Assembly (NCBI GenBank): GCA_036362985.1
Contig: JAYGXS010000009.1
Location: 22,972,877 to 23,036,876, forward strand
Direction of reading: 5' to 3'
Length of the DNA: 64,000 nt
Source of the DNA: Ligula intestinalis
Taxonomy: Eukaryota > Platyhelminthes > Cestoda > Diphyllobothriidea > Diphyllobothriidae
Both the position numbers and the translations under genes were made by a program. Shown piece after piece: positions 59,907-64,000 of this stretch. The notes beneath the pieces are model-generated. The model saw nothing but the letters and a program-made list of their open reading frames with translations, was not told the DNA's origin and did no database searches. Numbering within the stretch: the stretch's first letter is position 1; each line of letters starts with the position of its first letter.

Positions 59907-60025
59907 CCGAAGATGAACCCGATAACGCATTGGCCACGGAGACCCTTGAAGAACTTGAATGGTGTCTTGAGAGACTGGAAAGCATCCAAACCCATCGTTC
60001 GGTCAGCGACATGGCTTCAAGCAAG
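59907..60025 (+). CDS. PDE4 exon encoding first half of UCR2
   Basis: A 119-base exon between acceptor 'tctctgtgcag' and donor GTAAGT. Two bases complete an Ala codon begun by the micro-exon; then EDEPDNALAT is followed by ETLEELEWCLERLESIQ, THRSVSDMASSK. This is the conserved opening of UCR2, the module that folds over the catalytic site and interacts with UCR1. It ends in phase 0 after the Lys, just where other PDE4 proteins continue with FKRML. That continuation is not found before 64000, so the next exon is outside the window. Identification is very strong. Confidence 0.96.
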
Positions 60026-62296
60026 GTAAGTAGTGTCCTATTGTCTCCTGTGTCCCCTTCTCGTCCTACCATCACTTAGTGCGCACCTAAAGCACATCAT
60101 CGGGACTGAGACCTCAACTGGGCAGTAGAGAAAATCGCACTTGCATTTCACAAGAAAACTCCACGTTCGCAGAATCGGCTAGCGCTGTGTGCATCAAAGT
60201 TTAACCGGAGGGAAGGAACAATTACTGTTCCTACATAGATTACACATTTTAGTTTAAGAGAGGGGCTAGAACATTATATAGAAATCCAACTTTCTATAAA
60301 AACGCAAAATTTCCAAGAACGTCACTAAGACGAGTGGACTCATTATAGATGTTTCCCATTAATTTTTGATGCACTTATAAATTTAGGTATATATTTTATA
60401 GAAAATGCGCAACTACTTTCTTTTTTGGTACTAAGTAGACTTTGTATAAAGGTTATCTTTCGGCTTTAAAAGTTTTTTAATTTTGAGATTTCTTGGAACA
60501 CCGACAAAACATAGTTGTTTTTTTATTTAGTAAGATCATCATCCGCCACAATTTTTGTCGAGCACTATGCGCGATCTTTCATATGTCAAAAAAATATTTC
60601 AGACTTTCGTAGAACGTGGTGCATACAGTATGTAGGATAAGATCCAGTTATGCAATTGTGTTGGCAGGTCAGATTAAATTTATTCGCTAATTAAAAATGT
60701 TTGCATAAAAATCGAAAATTCTGAAAATACTCCTTTCGGTAGCCTCCAAATAGCTGATGTTGATTATATACAACGGGGTCATCCAAGGTCATTCTAAAGG
60801 GGTATTTAACTATGCAACCTTGATGCAGGACAAACCATAGATGGTAAGTGAACAAAAATGAACTTTTCATTGACACTTCTTTCTGCGTGACATTGTATAA
60901 GGCTTCCCTACCAGATGTTTTAACCCTCCTATAAGAGACTGCTACAGGAGTGCGGAAGTGGATAAAGTTTTGACATGCGTAGGCGGGATGATTTTAATTT
61001 GTCAGCCCCCGTCTAGGAACCTCAGTCCTGTCATCGGGAGGGCGAAGAGCATGGTACAGCGCTGTGCCCGTCTGCTTTTCTCCCGTTGGAATAAAGACAC
61101 CTAACTACGAATATTTTCCATCACGGCTGACGGCACACAAGTCACACGTTTCAGCGATAAAACGTCCGATTTAAGGCTTAATGACAAAAGAGGACAGTTT
61201 TCTGCCTGGATAATTACGTTTTCGGTTTAGATGCAGTGGACAAACGAAAAGTTTAAACGTCCAATTGCCTTAATAACGTATCAGATTTCTCTTGAAATCC
61301 AATCTAAAGGTTTTCCTGGAATCGTTAAGAGAACAATAGTTGAAGCCACCAATATGCGCTAAGAGATTTGGAAAGGGTGAGATTTTCTCCTCAAAAACCT
61401 AACTTAAACGGTTCTTATAAAAGCAGTTGGTTTTTTATAGCAAATTTAAAAGTCCCCTTCTCCCGCAGGCTAGGATTAGAAAGTCACTAACGGCATTGGG
61501 TCCCGATCAAGAATAAAAAATTAGCATGTTTATTTCTCAACGGAATTATTTTGTTGCCGAATGCCTCTGCTCACATGTGTTTGGCTAGGACAGCTCTTTT
61601 TATCCTGCAGTAAATGCGTAGGACTTTAAATCCCTTCCGTTGCCTTTACTTGCCGAAATTGACGTGTATTTGGCGCTCATCTCGCTGCAGGCTTCACTGG
61701 GTGGAGAGGTGCGCGTGGAGGGATTTGATCGTTTGGCCAAAGTCAAATCGACCAATCAGCTTTAGCGTAGTTTTTGGCGCGCAATCCGCCTTTCTCAACG
61801 GGAATGCAGAAGGCGACATTAAAGCCTACCAAACAATGATTAAAGTCGATATAAACAGTACAACCACGCCCAAAGTATGCACGACTTTGGTGTTCAGGAA
61901 ACGATGCATATAAAATAGATGCGACGTTGTGCCTAGGGGATAAATTGCAGTGCGGATATCAGGAAATCCGCTGCACTGAGCATTTGGTTAATTAAAGCCA
62001 CAATGTGCTAGCTTTGCGCCTTGTTGGAGTGACCTTTATGCTTACAAGGTATTCCCTGCGTAGCCCTGCAGTTTTATGTAGGTTCACTTGATAGAAGGGA
62101 TAGACGGGAAGCCTTTTTATTTCCACACATGTGTGAGCAATTTTACCGAAGGTTTAAATTCCAGTTCACTGGTGTGCATTTTGGAATGTCATTTGGGTTT
62201 TTTGGCCGCTGTTTTGCAGCAAGAGATGATAAAACACAATCTCAGATCTCCTGTAAGTTCTTGGCAGTAGCTGTTAGGTTTTAGGAAAAAAACTAA

Positions 62297-62494
62297 TTGA
62301 GAAGTCAAGTTGGCAAACATATGTTTTCAGCAAATCATCATCAGGCCAGAACATGCGGGCGACGCTTAAACGATGAGTTGTAATTAGACTGCACTATTTA
62401 ACCCTGTCCATCTGTATAGTTTTAATTACCTTGCAAATGTTCTGGCCTGATGATGATTTGCTGAAAACATATGTTTGCCAACTTGACTTCTCAA
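62297..62494. repeat. Perfect 58-bp inverted repeat with 82-bp spacer
   Basis: Arms 62297-62354 and 62437-62494 are exact reverse complements over all 58 bases; the spacer is 62355-62436. There is no coding potential. The A-rich flanks 'aaaaaaactaatt' recur on both sides (62285-62298 and about 62520-62533). The layout fits a fold-back or MITE-like element of recent origin. Confidence 0.9.
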
Positions 62495-63088
62495 CTTAAG
62501 AATGGGAATATTTGCAGAAAAAAAAAACTAATTATTTTTGTTGTGCGAAGTAGACCTTTTAGCTTCCACCAAATGTGTGACGTACGCGGGCAAAGAAGAA
62601 TGTCCGCAAGGGTCGCCATAATGTTCTTGATCTGCTGCAATCCATTTGTTGCAGGTCTTGAGAAGTTGCCCACGTGGTCCACCTGCGAGTTTTTAGCCGT
62701 CACGTGGTATTCTGAAAACTGCAAGCCGTTCATCCATTTTGCAGCCGCTGATGACTGGGTCCTAAAATAAATGTGTATGCTAGCTTCTGTTGACAGTCAT
62801 TGGGGCTGTTACGTGAAAGTTTTTTTGCCGAAGTGACGCTGAAGACTGGACTTTGTGTTTGCGACTCGGAGCTTTTTTTTTATTCAGCAGTAAGTGTGAT
62901 GGAGGCTGTCCCTCGTGTGTGGTTCTACCACTGCCGCCTCCTAGCTTAAGTACCTGGCTCTGCTGTTGGATAAGTGTGTGGCCTTCGATAGCATGGTTTT
63001 TCACTTTAGTGCAGCCTCGTACTTGTGCAGTCTGTGGAGAGCCGGCTGGGGCCCTAACATCCGTCAAATTTTCCAAATTCTGAGCTAG

Positions 63089-63089
<1 letters not shown>

Positions 63090-63129
<40 letters not shown>

Positions 63130-63134
63130 TATAT
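63090..63134. repeat. TA microsatellite
   Basis: About 22 TA units with one interruption. It forms one border of the PLE fragment; a second TA tract lies at about 63938-63955. Confidence 0.9.
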
Positions 63135-63189
63135 TGCTGATTGAAGCGAAAATGCGTGTCCCCGGACATAAATGAGAAGAAGAGGCGAT

Positions 63190-63936
63190 CTCGGGAATAA
63201 TGGGTATAATATCCTGACGTTTCGAAAGCGTACAGGCTTGCATCGTCGGAGGTTTGTGTTTGTACACGCCTCACAGTCTTTTATAGGTGTTACCACTGAC
63301 TTCTCGTTCGCTCTCCGTCTATTGGCGCTAGATCCCCTGCGGCGGCGGGGCTGGAGCTCCGTCATCGTCCTGCTGACCAGGGTTTCTCGCCGTCACCTCA
63401 TCGGAGGGGGAGGGCAGTGTTCGCCTGCCAGCGGTCATTGCTCGCGTCTGCATCGATCGCGTCGGTGCCGCATGTCCTGCTGGCTTCCCCCGTTAGCACT
63501 TTCCCATGTTCGTCCCGCCGGCGGAATATCGTACTCCGCCATCAGTGTTTATGCCGAGACCGTTGTCATGTGCAACTGCGTTCAAGCCCGACAGGAGGTC
63601 TTGTTGGTTCACGTTGCCTGCGGCGTCGCTGACGGCTGCATTGGTGTCTGGGGTAGGTTCCCGGACGCCTGTATTCTGGCCCGGTGTGGGGTTGCTAGTC
63701 GTTGCGACCCGTCTGACTTCCTGCCGGCGATTTCGTTGATTGAACCGCACGCGTAACGCCTGGTAAGCCGCCGGGAGAATCGTACAGCGGTTGATGGAAT
63801 TTGGTGCAGTGTGCCATGCTTCGAGTGTTTCTCTGGTTGTCCGGTCACTACCTCGGGCTAGGATTTCAGCGCCATCAAAAGCGAAGGTGTGTCCAGTATC
63901 CGAACAATGTTCTGCCACCAACGAGCGTGGATTCAT
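63190..63936 (-). pseudogene. Penelope-like element 3' fragment (endonuclease C-terminus and tail)
   Basis: The minus-strand frame opens at 63936 beside a TA tract and reads RSLVAEHCSDTGHTFAFDG, AEILARGSDRTTRETLEAWH and NSINRCTILPAAYQALRVRF. This is the His/Glu-containing C-terminal half of a PLE GIY-YIG domain, followed by a variable tail to 63493. Beyond it lies a hammerhead-like core. The reverse transcriptase and the YIG half are absent, so the copy is 5'-truncated. Confidence 0.8.
63213..63252 (-). ncRNA. Hammerhead-ribozyme-like core near PLE 3' end
   Basis: Minus strand: CCT (63250-63252), CCGACGA (63243-63249, one change from CTGANGA), a stem II hairpin (GCAAGC with GCTTTC, one mismatch), GAAAC followed directly by GTC (63216-63223), then AGG (63213-63215) pairing with CCT. 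The GAAAC-GTC arrangement with almost no helix III matches the compact type known from PLEs. The U-to-C change in the core may reduce activity. Confidence 0.5.
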
Positions 63937-64000
63937 CCTATATATATATATATATCAAGGAAATAATCTCTCAAATTATTAGGTGCATGACATGGAAGTA

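Larger units (their letters stand above)
60026..64000 (+). other. PDE4 intron 3 (start; runs off the window)
   Basis: It begins with the GTAAGTAG donor. No FKRML-type exon is seen on the plus strand. It contains a long fold-back repeat and a PLE 3' end (listed). The rest is A/T-rich with no recognised gene. Confidence 0.7.

Noticed and set aside
1..64000. CRISPR arrays, operons, ribosome binding sites, prophage or other prokaryotic features
   Set aside because: No spaced direct repeats or dense gene arrangement was seen. The spliced PDE4 gene and the animal-type retroelements show this is eukaryotic DNA.

Overview
This looks like animal nuclear DNA, and almost the whole window belongs to one large plus-strand gene. 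Three exons of a cAMP-specific phosphodiesterase 4 (PDE4, long form) can be read at 4107-5143, 48648-48700 and 59907-60025. Their reading phases join without a break into 403 codons. Exon 1 carries a long low-complexity N-terminus and the UCR1 domain with its PKA-type RRDS site. Exon 2 is a 53-base micro-exon encoding the linker. Exon 3 carries the first half of UCR2. The rest of UCR2 and the catalytic domain lie beyond position 64000. Introns of about 43.5 kb, 11.2 kb and more than 4 kb fill the remainder. The many Penelope-like elements, the large repeat-filled introns and the roughly even base composition suggest a flatworm (perhaps a tapeworm or fluke). That assignment is an inference and is weak.

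Layout. 1-4106: upstream flank and probable promoter/5' UTR, with simple repeats. 4107-5143: PDE4 exon 1. 5155-7300: an old two-unit tandem duplication. 7300-35000: intron 1 with short interspersed repeats (families A, B, C, D and F here), a 544-bp inverted-repeat element, simple repeats and two Penelope-like relics. 34.9-41.5 kb: a dense Penelope-like (PLE) cluster, with two elements head to head and a third flanked by about 1-kb inverted arms. 41.5-48.6 kb: sparse intron. 48.6 kb: PDE4 exon 2. 50.6-55.5 kb: a nearly full-length but broken non-LTR retrotransposon (zinc fingers, AP endonuclease, reverse transcriptase, RNase H) with a decayed 2A-like motif. It abuts another PLE relic at 55.5-56.5 kb. 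56.6-59.7 kb: a second copy of the inverted-repeat element and more short repeats. 59.9 kb: PDE4 exon 3. 60-64 kb: intron 3 with a perfect 58-bp fold-back repeat and a PLE 3' end bounded by TA repeats.

Functionally there is one host gene. PDE4 hydrolyses cAMP, and its UCR1/UCR2 modules mediate regulation by PKA. Everything else supported is mobile or repetitive DNA inside its introns. All the retroelement coding regions seen are interrupted by stops or frameshifts. The most unusual material is the set of hammerhead-ribozyme-like cores in the PLE ends, the inverted PLE arms, the retrotransposon's altered 2A motif, and tRNA-like modules inside a repeat family that also exists in fold-back form. 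No rRNA genes, functional tRNA genes, CRISPR arrays or prokaryotic features were seen.
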